DNA of 64,000 nucleotides from UBA6168 sp964508135 (lineage in GTDB: Bacteria > Bacteroidota > Bacteroidia > Chitinophagales > Saprospiraceae). Of this stretch, positions 34,294 through 43,214 are shown piece after piece. Every line of letters starts with the position of its first letter. Position 1 is the first letter of the stretch. Under the pieces are notes generated by a model. That model saw only the letters and a list, made by a program, of their open reading frames with translations. It was not told the origin of the DNA and searched no databases. The translations under genes and the position numbers were made by a program. The stretch covers positions 1 to 64,000 of the forward strand of contig CAZDSU010000039.1 of NCBI GenBank assembly GCA_964508135.1, written 5' to 3'.

Positions 34294-35388
34294 ATGGATA
34301 TTGACAAACAACTTATAATCGAAGCACTTTACAAGGTGAAAGACCCGGCTTCTGGCAAAGACTTGATTGCTGCCCGAATGGTCGAAAACCTACTGACCGA
34401 AGGCAACAACGTCAACTTCAACCTGGTTTTGCCGTCGCTGAACAGCCCCCACAAATCAAACCTGATTTTTGACTGCGTGGCCACCATCAAAGAAGTTTTC
34501 CCGCAAGCGGATGTAAATGTACACGTGGTGGCCAAGACGCCCGGCTCCCAAGAATCGTCCAGCTCCGTTCCGCATATCAAGAACATCATTGCGGTGGCCT
34601 CCGGCAAAGGGGGAGTGGGCAAGTCCACGGTTGCCGTCAATTTGGCGCTGGGGCTGAAGCGTTTGGGCGCAAAGGTTGGCCTCGTTGACGCCGACCTTTA
34701 CGGGCCATCCATACCGACCATGTTGGGTTTGCAGGGGCAGCGCCCCCGCATCCAGGAAGTGCACGGGCAGCCGAAAATCATCCCGCTGATGGCCTACGAT
34801 ATTCCGGTGATGTCCATCGGTTTCATCATTGAGCCAGAGCAGGCGGTCGTATTGCGTGGCCCAAGGCTGGGCGCCATTGTCAAGCAGTTCTTCAACGATG
34901 TGGTCTGGCCCGACCTCGACTACCTGGTGGTGGATTTGCCGCCCGGCACTGGCGATATTCAACTTACGCTGGTGCAAACTGTTCCCGTAACTGGCGCTGT
35001 GATGGTCACTACCCCGCAAGAGGTTGCCTTGGTGGACGCCGTGAAGGCCATGAATATGTTCCTGCTACCTTCGGTCAATGTGCCAATCTTGGGCGTGGTG
35101 GAAAACATGTCCTGGTTCACGCCAGAAGATTTGCCTGAAAGAAAATACTACCTGTTCGGCGAGGGCGGCGGCAAGAAGCTGGCGCAAATGGCGGAGTCGG
35201 TGCTGCTGGGACAAGTGCCCATCGTACAGGGAATACGGGAAGGCGGCGATGCTGGAAAACCAGTGGTGTTAAATCCGCAATCACCTGTTGCCCAAGCTTT
35301 CATGAAAATAGCGGAGAATACGGCACGGCAAATTGCGGTGCGAAACGAGTTCAAGGAACCAACCAAGATTGTCAACGTAGCCGGATAA
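34294..35388 (+). CDS. mrp: Mrp/ApbC-type iron-sulfur carrier ATPase
   Basis: The protein has 364 residues. The N-terminus (about 1-85) is a MIP18/DUF59-like domain (EALYKVKDPASGKDLIAARMV). The ParA-type ATPase has the deviant Walker A ASGKGGVGKSTVAVNLA, VDADLYGPSIPTMLG, DYLVVDLPPGTGDI and VENMSWFTP. Mrp proteins carry iron-sulfur clusters to target enzymes. The C-P-x-C cluster ligands found after ENM in many relatives are replaced by F-T-P-E-D-L-P-E-R-K. A longer frame reaching back to 33169 runs antisense over ribF and is rejected. It forms an operon with the GNAT and NifU-domain genes that follow. Confidence 0.92.
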   Translation: MDIDKQLIIEALYKVKDPASGKDLIAARMVENLLTEGNNVNFNLVLPSLNSPHKSNLIFDCVATIKEVFPQADVNVHVVAKTPGSQESSSSVPHIKNIIAVASGKGGVGKSTVAVNLALGLKRLGAKVGLVDADLYGPSIPTMLGLQGQRPRIQEVHGQPKIIPLMAYDIPVMSIGFIIEPEQAVVLRGPRLGAIVKQFFNDVVWPDLDYLVVDLPPGTGDIQLTLVQTVPVTGAVMVTTPQEVALVDAVKAMNMFLLPSVNVPILGVVENMSWFTPEDLPERKYYLFGEGGGKKLAQMAESVLLGQVPIVQGIREGGDAGKPVVLNPQSPVAQAFMKIAENTARQIAVRNEFKEPTKIVNVAG

Positions 35389-35389
35389 A

Positions 35390-35845
35390 ATGGAGGTTGA
35401 ATTCAGGAAATATCGTTCAAGCGACTTTGAGGATTTGGCCTTGATGGTGCTCGGCCTCTACTCCAAGGATGGCCAAAAAGCTACCCACATGACCACCGAA
35501 AAAGTGGCGCTCTCCGTGGAAAATTTGACGGGGCCAATGAGTTTGGGCCAGATTTTCATCTTTGAAAAAGGAGGTGTAAGCATCGGCTACTCCATCGTCA
35601 ACCGCTTTTGGAGCAACGAGTTTTCAGGACAAATTTTGTACGTGGACGAACTGTACGTGAAGCCCGAATACAGAAGCCTCGGCATAGGCGCTCAATTTTT
35701 TGATTTTTTGCAAACAAACCTTGAAAATCATTCCGTAGCTTTCATGCTCGAAACCATGCACGACAACAAAAAAGCCATTGAATTCTATAAAAAAATTGGA
35801 TTTACCCCCCATCACAACTATTTGATGTTCAAGCAATTAGCATAA
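35390..35845 (+). CDS. GNAT family N-acetyltransferase
   Basis: The 151-residue protein has a full GNAT fold: the strand YVDELYVKPEYRSLGIGAQFFDFL carries the acetyl-CoA pyrophosphate loop (R-x-x-G-I-G), and NKKAIEFYKKIGF is the usual late helix. The substrate could be a small molecule, an amino group on a protein, or a sugar. Its ATG follows the mrp stop codon after a single base and its stop precedes the NifU-domain gene by 11 bases, so the three genes are one transcript. A link to iron-sulfur metabolism is suggested only by position. Confidence 0.88.
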   Translation: MEVEFRKYRSSDFEDLALMVLGLYSKDGQKATHMTTEKVALSVENLTGPMSLGQIFIFEKGGVSIGYSIVNRFWSNEFSGQILYVDELYVKPEYRSLGIGAQFFDFLQTNLENHSVAFMLETMHDNKKAIEFYKKIGFTPHHNYLMFKQLA

Positions 35846-35856
35846 ATATTACCAGC

Positions 35857-36120
35857 ATGACAGCACAGGAAAAATTTGACCTCATCTCCAGGATTAACAA
35901 TGCGCTTGATGATGTTCGCCCCCATCTGATGTCCGATGGCGGCGACATTGAAGTGGTGGACGTGACCGATGACATGACCGTATTGGTCAAATGGTTGGGC
36001 AATTGCCAGAACTGCAACATGTCCGTGATGACCATGCGCGCCGGCATCGAGCATGCCATCAAGAACAAGATTCCAGCAATTCAGCATGTCGAAGCAGTGA
36101 ACCCGGTGGAGGTTGGGTAG
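35857..36120 (+). CDS. NifU-domain iron-sulfur scaffold protein
   Basis: The 87-residue protein is a stand-alone NifU C-terminal (Nfu) domain: RPHLMSDGGDIEVVDV followed by the cluster-binding C-x-x-C in WLGNCQNCNMS. Two Nfu monomers usually hold one 4Fe-4S cluster between these cysteines and pass it on. The upstream mrp gene encodes another cluster carrier, so the operon likely serves iron-sulfur protein maturation. The stop codon is at the left edge of an iterated TTGGC/GCCAA hairpin. Confidence 0.9.
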   Translation: MTAQEKFDLISRINNALDDVRPHLMSDGGDIEVVDVTDDMTVLVKWLGNCQNCNMSVMTMRAGIEHAIKNKIPAIQHVEAVNPVEVG

Positions 36121-36242
36121 TTGGCAAGTTGGGCAATTGGCGTATTGGCGTGTTGGGTAGCCCCTGCCAATTTGCCAATGCCCCACCCAACACGCCAACA
36201 CGCCAACCACCCAAAACACCAACATGCCAAAACGCTAAATCA
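36121..36242. repeat. word-iterated hairpin of TTGGC / GCCAA units
   Basis: The first half repeats words such as GTTGG, ATTGGCGT and AGTTGG, and the second half repeats their complements CCAAC and ACGCCAA, so the segment can fold on itself over more than 100 bases. It fills the space between the NifU-domain gene and the acyltransferase gene. Confidence 0.65.
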
Positions 36243-37955
36243 ATGACCGAAGGCTCGAAAGTATATCCGCACGTCATACCGGACATGGACCAATGGCCTA
36301 TCTACAAGCTATTGGACGACCGCAAGAATCTGATTGAAGAAATAGACGAGTTCACTTTTCACCGTATTTTGAAGCTCCACAGTGATGACTTGGACGACGT
36401 AATCGCCAAGACGGTGTACATGGAGCGTATCAGGATGAAAGAGGAACCCTGGAAGGTTGACCCACCGCAAGACCGTGTTTTTTGGAGAAAAATCAGCAAG
36501 AAACTGTTCGGCAAACCTGACGAACAACTGTCCGATGAAGAAAAACAAGCAAGGGTAGAAAGCTTGTTGCGTCGGATAATCCACCGCTACAGTGACGAAA
36601 TTGTCGGTACCTTCCGAATTCCCACCTTCTTGTTTGCCCGCAAATTCTTAACCGTCCTTTTCAACCGCCTGTTGAACACTGCCGCCGGGCGCAACATGAA
36701 GCGGATTTTTGGCACAAAGTACAAGGTGTACGAGCGGCTGTTGACCAAGGGCGAGGTGGAAAAACTCCGTACCCTGATGACCAAGGGCACGGTGATTATT
36801 GTGCCCACGCACTCCTCCAACCTTGATTCCATGCTCATCGGCTACGCCCTGGACACCATCGTGGGTGTTCCGTCATTTTCTTACGGCGCTGGCCTCAACC
36901 TCTACAACACGGGCTATACCGCCTACTTCATGAACCGACTCGGGGCTTACCGCGTGGACCGACGGAAGAAAAATCCGATTTACCTCGAAACGCTGAAGGC
37001 CATGTCGAACTTGTCCATTCAGCGGGGCACGAACAGCCTGTTTTTCCCTGGCGGAACACGAAGTCGTTCTGGCGCACTGGAGGACAAACTGAAAATGGGA
37101 CTGCTGGGCACTGCCGTTGAAGCACAACGAACCATTTTTCAAAATGGGCAGGAGGAAAAGATTTTCATCGTGCCGCTGGTTTTAAGCTACCATTTTGTGC
37201 TGGAGGCAAAATACCTCATCGAACAATACCTTAGTTATACAGGTAAGGAGCGCTATTTCCGCTCAAAAGACGAATTTTACAGCCTTCGGAAATTGTTGAA
37301 ATTTGGCTGGACCTTTTTCTCCCAGCCTTCGGAAATTACCCTCAGCTTTGGCAAGCCACTGGACGTAATGGGCAATTTTGTGGATGAAAATGGCAACAGT
37401 TTCAATCGTTTTGGCCACCCGGTAAATCTCGTTGAATACTTCTACAGTGAAGGCAAAGTGACGGAAAACTTACAACGGGAATCTGAGTACACTATCATGC
37501 TTGCCGAGCGGCTGGTGGAGCGCTACAACAAAGAAAACATCGTGCTGACCAGTCATATCGTTGCCTATGCTGCTTTCAACATTTTGCAAAGGCTTCATTC
37601 CCACCTTGATTTGTTTGGGGTGCTCCGACTTCCTCCCGACGATTTTGTCTTCCCGATGGAATTGATGCTCGACATTGTAGCGCAAACCAGGAATATTTTA
37701 ATCGAGATGAACAAGGAGGGTAAAATCAAGCTCTCAAATCAAGTTTATTTCGAGCCAAAGGAGCTATTGAAAGACGGTGTGCGCAACCTTGGCGTTTACC
37801 ATATCGAAAAACCCCTAATTTTTGAGGGCCACAACCTGGCCAGTCAAGACTTCAAGCTCCTGTTTTTTTACCACAACAGACTTGACAATTACAAGCTCGA
37901 CAAGAAATACGTTTGGGGTGCCGCAAAAGAAAAACTGGCACTCGAAACAGCTTGA
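36243..37955 (+). CDS. PlsB-like glycerolipid acyltransferase
   Basis: The 570-residue protein is likely a membrane-associated acyltransferase for glycerol-3-phosphate or lysophosphatidate. Block I is HSSNLDS (H-x4-D, catalytic dyad), block II GAYRVDR, block III FFPGGTRSRSG and block IV FIVPLVLSYH. The order and the long C-terminal extension (about residues 350-570) resemble PlsB more than PlsC. The Glu of the usual P-E-G-T-R in block III is Gly here. Frames upstream of ATG 36243 run back through the hairpin and are rejected. The following dehydrogenase gene begins 46 bases later. Confidence 0.85.
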   Translation: MTEGSKVYPHVIPDMDQWPIYKLLDDRKNLIEEIDEFTFHRILKLHSDDLDDVIAKTVYMERIRMKEEPWKVDPPQDRVFWRKISKKLFGKPDEQLSDEEKQARVESLLRRIIHRYSDEIVGTFRIPTFLFARKFLTVLFNRLLNTAAGRNMKRIFGTKYKVYERLLTKGEVEKLRTLMTKGTVIIVPTHSSNLDSMLIGYALDTIVGVPSFSYGAGLNLYNTGYTAYFMNRLGAYRVDRRKKNPIYLETLKAMSNLSIQRGTNSLFFPGGTRSRSGALEDKLKMGLLGTAVEAQRTIFQNGQEEKIFIVPLVLSYHFVLEAKYLIEQYLSYTGKERYFRSKDEFYSLRKLLKFGWTFFSQPSEITLSFGKPLDVMGNFVDENGNSFNRFGHPVNLVEYFYSEGKVTENLQRESEYTIMLAERLVERYNKENIVLTSHIVAYAAFNILQRLHSHLDLFGVLRLPPDDFVFPMELMLDIVAQTRNILIEMNKEGKIKLSNQVYFEPKELLKDGVRNLGVYHIEKPLIFEGHNLASQDFKLLFFYHNRLDNYKLDKKYVWGAAKEKLALETA

Positions 37956-38001
37956 AAACGAGCTATCCTCAGTTACATCCAAATTAAAAAAATTGAACTT
38001 T

Positions 38002-39291
38002 ATGAAAAAATACCTCCTCCCACTGCTGCTATTGCCAGCATTTTTCTCCTGTAAAAATGAGCCTTCAACCTCTACCACAACACCTACCGATACCGCCTCA
38101 GCAGCCGTTGTTGACGAGAGCATAACACTGCCAAAAGGTTTCAAAGCCTATGTTTTTTCGAAAAACCTTGGAGCAGGCGGTCGCCATATCGCCGTGAATT
38201 CAAACGGGGATGTGTATGTGCAAATGCATGACTTGGCCAGCGGGAAGGGCATCGCCGCCCTGCGTGACACCAACGGCGACGGGAAAGCTGACTCCACGGA
38301 ATACTTTGGCTCCAACGTTGGCACGGGCATGGAAATACTGGGCAACCACCTGTACTGCTCCTCCGACGACCAGGTGTTCAGGTACGACCTGAAGGCCGGC
38401 GAACTGGTGCCCGATGAAAATTCGAGAGTGCTGCTGATTGGCGGCTTCCCGAAGCAGAATGAGCACGCCTCAAAGTCATTAGCGCTTGATGGGAAAGGTG
38501 GCATCTACGTCAATATCGGCGCCCCAAGCAACTGCTGTCAGGTGGAAAACAGGACGCCGGGTTCACCAGGCCAAGACCCCTGCCCATTGCTCGAAAACCA
38601 TGCTGGTATCTGGCGTTTTGAGGTAGATAAAATTACGCAGCAAGCAAAAGACGGCAAGCGCTACGCCTCTGGCATCCGCAACGCCGTGGCGCTGACATGG
38701 AACGCTGGCACAAACGGATTATTCGCCATGCAGCATGGTCGTGACCAGTTGGGCGAGTTTTGGCCAAAAATCTACACAGCAGCGCAAAACGCCGAACTGC
38801 CAGCCGAAGAGTTTTTTCAGATAAACGATGGCGACTTTTTTGGTTGGCCCTACTGCTATTTTGACCCCATGCAAAACAAAAAAGTGATGACGCCGGAATA
38901 TGGCGGCGACGGAAAAAAAACCGGAAGGTGCGAACAAGCGAAAGACCCAATTTTGGCGTTTCCGGCACACATGGCACCCAACGACTTGATTTTTTATGAA
39001 GGCAAAATGTTCCCAGAGCAATACCAAAATGGAGCGTTCATCGCCTTCCACGGCTCTTGGAACCGCTCACCACAAGAACAAAAAGGCTACTATGTGGTCT
39101 TCGTTCCTTTCAAGGACGGCAAAATTGCTGGGAACTGGGAACCATTCGCCGATGGTTTTGCCGGTGTGAAGCCAATCCCCTCGCCCGGCGATGCAAAACA
39201 CCGCCCATGTGGTCTGGCAGTCGGACCAGATGGCGCCTTGTACATCAGCGATTCCGTGGAAGGCAAAATTTGGAAGGTTGTCCATGAATGA
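38002..39291 (+). CDS. PQQ-dependent sugar (aldose-type) dehydrogenase, lipoprotein
   Basis: The 429-residue protein has a lipoprotein signal (LLPAFFSC, Cys17) and then a six-bladed beta-propeller of the soluble glucose/sorbosone dehydrogenase group. Typical segments are LPKGFKAYVFSKNLGAGGRHIAVNSNGDVYV, GIRNAVALTWN, FGWPYCYF, AFIAFHGSWNRS and the final GPDGALYISDSVEGKIWKV. Members bind PQQ and oxidise sugars in the periplasm; PQQ supply genes are not in the window. The Thr/Ser-rich linker after Cys17 fits tethering to a membrane. The frame upstream of ATG 38002 overlaps the acyltransferase gene and is not used. Confidence 0.85.
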   Translation: MKKYLLPLLLLPAFFSCKNEPSTSTTTPTDTASAAVVDESITLPKGFKAYVFSKNLGAGGRHIAVNSNGDVYVQMHDLASGKGIAALRDTNGDGKADSTEYFGSNVGTGMEILGNHLYCSSDDQVFRYDLKAGELVPDENSRVLLIGGFPKQNEHASKSLALDGKGGIYVNIGAPSNCCQVENRTPGSPGQDPCPLLENHAGIWRFEVDKITQQAKDGKRYASGIRNAVALTWNAGTNGLFAMQHGRDQLGEFWPKIYTAAQNAELPAEEFFQINDGDFFGWPYCYFDPMQNKKVMTPEYGGDGKKTGRCEQAKDPILAFPAHMAPNDLIFYEGKMFPEQYQNGAFIAFHGSWNRSPQEQKGYYVVFVPFKDGKIAGNWEPFADGFAGVKPIPSPGDAKHRPCGLAVGPDGALYISDSVEGKIWKVVHE

Positions 39292-39324
39292 TTTCTTGAA
39301 AAAAAGCTTACAACTTTGAGCATT

Positions 39325-39360
39325 AAAAAAGGGTCTGGCATAGTTGCCAGACCCTTTTTT
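39325..39360 (+). terminator. rho-independent terminator after the sugar dehydrogenase gene
   Basis: AAAAAAGGGTCTGGCA pairs with TGCCAGACCCTTTTTT around a short loop. The flanking A and T runs make it work in both directions. The remaining 260 bases up to 39620, between converging genes, show nothing recognisable. Confidence 0.85.
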
Positions 39361-39620
39361 AATGGGTATTTATTCCGAACAGCTAGGGCGGATGAGGATT
39401 TAGAATTTGCAAAGAGAGGGCAGTTGAAGTGCTAGTCATGATGAAGTGGTGATTCATGATGTTCTTGTTTAATAGTGGTGAATTTGATACTTGATTGCTG
39501 CTTTTTGATTGAGATGACTTACAAATCCTTGGAAATCAAAATCTTATAGCCGGAAAAGAGGAGGGAATTTGGTACGGATGTAACCTTTCTCACAGGTCAA
39601 TGAAGTTTCAATGTTTGATA

Positions 39621-40409
39621 TTATTTGGTTGCCAAATCCAAGAAATTTGGAATGCCGTTGCCGTTGTCATCTATGTCGGGGATGCCATTTAACAGGCCAA
39701 AACTGCCATCAGCATGGATTGAAGCGTACAAATTCAGGTCAATATTGGTAAATTCTGGGTGGCCGGTGCGTCCAACCTTGTCGCCTTGTGTGTAAACATG
39801 TCCAACCAAACGGTCATCAAAGCCATCAGCATTAGAGTCCACCATTTGCGCATGTTCAAAGCGGTTGCCAGCTTCTTGTTTGTCGCTCTGTCCATCGTTG
39901 TCGCTGTCTTTGTCCCAAAAATTCGGGATACCGTCACGGTCTTGGTCAAGCAGAATATTGCCAAATTGATGGTGGCTTTGCCACTGTTTTTTTCCACCAA
40001 CGGTTGTGACTTCCACCAATGGCCCATTTTCATACTCATCATGTAGCCCGTTTTTGTTGTCGTCCCCCCATTCATCCCAAGGGTCTAGGATTCCATCTCC
40101 GTCCTTGTCAACCCCGGTTGCTTCGATAAGGTCGGGAATACCGTCTCCATCACTGTCCCTATCATGATGGTTACCGACTTTGTCTCCATCTATATCGGCG
40201 GTTGTTTCAATTTCATCAGGGATTCCATCGTTGTCGTCGTCGAGGTCAAGGTGGTCGGGCACAGCGTCCAAATCAAAATCTGACGTGGCATCAGCATGGT
40301 TTGGTGCAATTTCATCTTTGCAACCTGCCATAGGATAGCAGAGCAAAAGCGAGAGTAAGAGCCAGCAAAAGCCAGCAAAGCAGGGCTTAGTGTTTACTTG
40401 TTTTGACAT
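39621..40409 (-). CDS. calcium-repeat (thrombospondin type 3-like) lipoprotein
   Basis: The protein has 262 residues. A lipoprotein signal ends at PMAGC (Cys30). The mature part is almost all Asp-rich loops: DFDLDAVPDHLDLDDDNDGIPD, DRDSDGDGIPDLIEATG, DKDGDGILDPWD, DQDRDGIPNFWDKDSDNDGQSD and IDDNGNGIPNFLD. Each DxDxDG loop can bind calcium. Proteins of this type often sit on the outer surface and act in adhesion or as stiff linkers, but no catalytic or ligand-binding domain is visible here. It is divergent from the sigma-factor gene. Confidence 0.82.
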   Translation of the reverse strand: MSKQVNTKPCFAGFCWLLLSLLLCYPMAGCKDEIAPNHADATSDFDLDAVPDHLDLDDDNDGIPDEIETTADIDGDKVGNHHDRDSDGDGIPDLIEATGVDKDGDGILDPWDEWGDDNKNGLHDEYENGPLVEVTTVGGKKQWQSHHQFGNILLDQDRDGIPNFWDKDSDNDGQSDKQEAGNRFEHAQMVDSNADGFDDRLVGHVYTQGDKVGRTGHPEFTNIDLNLYASIHADGSFGLLNGIPDIDDNGNGIPNFLDLATK

Positions 40410-40835
40410 AGTTTTTCAAAATCAGGGGTGATTATTATTCAATTTCAGCAAAGTCAGTATCTTGAACAATTGAGGCGCTGATGTCGTTAAACTTAAAAAT
40501 GCCTTACAAGACCGATAGGCACAGAATCTGTGCCTTTACTTTTTGAATTTGAATGGATTAGAAATCAGGAAGTGTAATGGAGAGGAAGAAAAGTATTACC
40601 TAAAATGGCAAAAATAATACCAAAAATCGTTCACCCATGAGCGAACTATTGAAAAGAGATGTTGTTAGTTCAGGTGTTATTATTGTAAAAAGCTTCAAAA
40701 CTTACAAAAATTCTAATACCGGAAGGCTGTTTACCGTTAAACTAGCATAAAAGATTGTTTTTAGAAACTTGTCAAAGCGTTAAGCCACTTTCCAAGACCA
40801 TCCCTGAAGGTATCAGGGTAAATTTTTTTTAATCA
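40410..40835. other. divergent intergenic region upstream of the sigma factor
   Basis: These 426 bases contain no plausible gene. There is a perfect 8-bp stem hairpin, AGGCACAG/CTGTGCCT, at 40517-40535 followed by a T-rich run. It has the shape of a terminator, yet no gene on either strand points into it. The promoter of the sigma-factor gene must lie here, but no clear TAnnTTTG box was found. Confidence 0.55.
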
Positions 40836-41702
40836 ATGAGAGCTTTAGTCATTACCCAGTCGATTACTCGCCGAGATGCAAAATCACTTGAAAAGTATAT
40901 GACGGAGGTTTCCCGCTACGATGTTCTAACCCCAGAACAGGAAGTGGATTTGTTCAGGAAATACAAGGAAGGCAGCTTGGAGGCCTTCCAGAAAATCGTG
41001 AATTGTAACCTGAAATTTGTCATCTCCGTATCCAAGCAGTACCAAAATTGTGGTCTATCGCTTGGCGATTTGATAAACGAAGGCAACCTTGGCCTGCTCA
41101 AAGCTGCCGAGCGATTCGACGAAACCAAAGGGTTCAAGTTCATCTCCTACGCTGTTTGGTGGATCCGCCAGAGCATACTTCAGGCCATCGGTGAGAAGTC
41201 AAGGGAAATACGAGTGCCGTTCAACCACCAATCAAACCTCATGCGGGTAACACGAACCCGTGATGATCTGATGCAGGTGTACGAGCGTGAGCCAACACTT
41301 GAGGAAATCGCTGCAGTTGTTGAAATGACAACTGACTCCGTGGAAAAATGCCTTTCCTCAAATGGCCGTTGCAGTTCCCTCGATGCACCTCTCGGCGACG
41401 ATGAAGACGTTGACTTGACCTATTTCATCGAAGATGACGCCATCCCACGCCCAGATGCCAAGGTCGTCCAGCACGAATCCATGCAAAAGGAAGTGGAGAT
41501 ATTGCTCAACAGCCTGCCAGAAAACGAAGCGCAAGTTTTGGCCATGTTCTACGGCATTGGCCGTGACCGGGCTTACAGCCTTGACGAAATTAGCGAACTG
41601 CTCGGTGTTGGTAAGGAGCGCATTCGCCAGATAAAATACAAGGGCTTAAAAAGCCTTCAATCCAAGGTTCAGCGGCACGGGCTTTATTTTAGCCTGAACT
41701 AA
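40836..41702 (+). CDS. rpoD: primary-type RNA polymerase sigma-70 factor
   Basis: This 288-residue sigma-70 protein lacks region 1.1 and is short, as in Bacteroidota primary sigma factors. Region 1.2 is DAKSLEKYMTEVSRYDVLTPEQEVDLF. Region 2 carries NLKFVISVSKQYQNCGLSLGDLINEGNLGLLKAAERFDETKGFKF (split here: NLGLLKAAERFD and GFKFISYAVWWIRQSI), where the -10 contacts sit. Region 3 is REPTLEEIAAVVEM, and region 4 ends with SLDEISELLGVGKERIRQIKYKGL. It should direct housekeeping transcription from the TTTG/TAnnTTTG promoters. A hairpin terminator follows. Confidence 0.9.
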   Translation: MRALVITQSITRRDAKSLEKYMTEVSRYDVLTPEQEVDLFRKYKEGSLEAFQKIVNCNLKFVISVSKQYQNCGLSLGDLINEGNLGLLKAAERFDETKGFKFISYAVWWIRQSILQAIGEKSREIRVPFNHQSNLMRVTRTRDDLMQVYEREPTLEEIAAVVEMTTDSVEKCLSSNGRCSSLDAPLGDDEDVDLTYFIEDDAIPRPDAKVVQHESMQKEVEILLNSLPENEAQVLAMFYGIGRDRAYSLDEISELLGVGKERIRQIKYKGLKSLQSKVQRHGLYFSLN

Positions 41703-41721
41703 CAAACTTTGGCAGGAAAAT

Positions 41722-41760
41722 TAAGCGGTGGCATTTCATGGAAGTGTCACCGCTTTCTAT
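41722..41760 (+). terminator. terminator after the sigma-factor gene
   Basis: AAGCGGTGGCA and TGTCACCGCTT pair with one mismatch around an 11-base loop, followed by a T-rich stretch. Confidence 0.7.
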
Positions 41761-41795
41761 TTTGAAAAAACAACCCCACCTTTTTTGGCAACCAT

Positions 41796-41803
41796 TATCT
41801 TTG
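41796..41803 (+). promoter_or_regulatory. TAnnTTTG box for lysC
   Basis: TATCTTTG lies 28 bases before the lysC ATG and directly after the sigma-factor terminator region. No good -33 TTTG is at the expected distance. Confidence 0.45.
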
Positions 41804-41831
41804 CCGCCGTTTTTCAAACCCAACAGCTTAG

Positions 41832-43133
41832 ATGAAGAAGAAACTGAAAGTATTCAAGTTTGGTGGCGCTTCGGTCAAAAATGCCGAAGGCTTAAAAAAT
41901 GTAGCCAGCATCTTGCAAACCTACAAGGACGACCCGATAATGATTATCGTATCGGCCATGGGCAAGACGACTGATGCGCTCGAACGCATCGTGGCTGCAC
42001 ATGCCAACAAGACCGGTGATGCTTACGACTTGCTTGAAAAGCTCAAGCATTCACATTATGTCATTATGGAAGAACTGTTTGGGAAAGGCCACCCAGCATT
42101 TGATGACGTGAACGACACTTTTGTGGCAATTGAATGGGTGCTGGAAGAAGCGCCCCACCCCAACTACGATTTCATGTACGACCAAATCGTGTCGGTGGGC
42201 GAATTGGTTTCTACAAAAATCGTTGCAGCCTACCTCAACCACGTAGGCCTACCAACCCAATGGCTCGATGCTCGTGATGTGATATTAACAGACGAAATCT
42301 ATCGGGAAGGCTGGGTGCAGTGGGAAGAAACGGTTGCCAATGCCAATAAAATTGCAAAGCCGCTGGTGGAGAAAGGCGGATTTGTGCTTACGCAAGGTTT
42401 TATAGGCTGTACTTCGGATAACTTCACGACCACGCTTGGTCGGGAAGGCTCCGACTACACCGCCGCTATTTTTTCCTATTGCCTCGATGCGGAGAGCATG
42501 ACCATTTGGAAAGATGTCCCGGGCGTGCTCACTGCTGACCCTCGCATTTTTGAGAACGTGGCCAAACTCGACCGCCTTAGCTACAAGGAAGCCATCGAAA
42601 TGACCTACTATGGCGCCAAAGTCATCCACCCAAAGACCATCAAGCCGCTGCAAAACAAGAGCATACCGCTTTACGTGAAGTCGTTCTTGAACCCTGAAGC
42701 CCCCGGCACTTTCATCGGGCCAGACGTGGACGACCTCTACCCGCCAATGGTGGCCATTGAGAAAAACCAAGCCCTACTCAACATTAGCACCCGTGACTTC
42801 TCCTTCGTTGCGGAGCACCACATGAGTTATATTTTTACAAAAATTGCGGAGTACCGATTGCAAGTGAACTTGATGCAAAACACCGCCATCAGCTTCGCCG
42901 TCTGCGTGAACGACGTGGACGACCGGGTGCATCGTTTTGCAGAAAGCATCGAAAAAGACTTCAAAGTCGTCATTGACAATGATGCACTGGAATTGACCAC
43001 CGTTCGCCACTACACCACGCCGACGCTGGAGATGCTGCGCAGTGGTAAAATCATACTCGTGGAGGAACGCAGCAAAAACACGGTGCAGATGGTGATGAAA
43101 GTGGTTCCTGAGTTGAAGCGGAAGGAAGGCTGA
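41832..43133 (+). CDS. lysC: aspartokinase
   Basis: Aspartokinase phosphorylates aspartate, the first step to lysine, threonine, methionine and diaminopimelate. The 433-residue monofunctional enzyme starts KVFKFGGASV (the K-F-G-G nucleotide motif) and has VSAMGKTTD, VSVGELVSTKI, GFIGCTSDNFTTTLGREGSDYTA (in parts: TTLGREGSDYTAA) and DVPGVLTADPR. The C-terminal part (about 300-433) contains ACT-like regulatory strands such as ALLNISTRDFSF, so feedback control is likely, though the ligand cannot be assigned. The gene appears to be a single transcript with its own promoter box and a downstream terminator. Confidence 0.95.
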   Translation: MKKKLKVFKFGGASVKNAEGLKNVASILQTYKDDPIMIIVSAMGKTTDALERIVAAHANKTGDAYDLLEKLKHSHYVIMEELFGKGHPAFDDVNDTFVAIEWVLEEAPHPNYDFMYDQIVSVGELVSTKIVAAYLNHVGLPTQWLDARDVILTDEIYREGWVQWEETVANANKIAKPLVEKGGFVLTQGFIGCTSDNFTTTLGREGSDYTAAIFSYCLDAESMTIWKDVPGVLTADPRIFENVAKLDRLSYKEAIEMTYYGAKVIHPKTIKPLQNKSIPLYVKSFLNPEAPGTFIGPDVDDLYPPMVAIEKNQALLNISTRDFSFVAEHHMSYIFTKIAEYRLQVNLMQNTAISFAVCVNDVDDRVHRFAESIEKDFKVVIDNDALELTTVRHYTTPTLEMLRSGKIILVEERSKNTVQMVMKVVPELKRKEG

Positions 43134-43163
43134 ATTCTTTCAAAAATTGTTTGCAATATAAAC

Positions 43164-43199
43164 GCCGGTGAGGAGCATTCCCACCGGCTTTCGTTTTTA
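43164..43199. terminator. terminator between lysC and prfB (converging)
   Basis: GCCGGTG at 43164-43170 pairs with CACCGGC at 43182-43188, followed by TTTCGTTTTTATT on the plus strand. On the minus strand the stem is preceded by an A-rich run, so it may serve both converging genes. Confidence 0.75.
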
Positions 43200-43214
43200 T
43201 TGACAATAAAAGCT

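Noticed and set aside
40517..40535. Terminator in the sigma-factor upstream region
   Set aside because: The hairpin has the right shape, but both flanking genes are transcribed away from it, so it is only noted in the intergenic entry.
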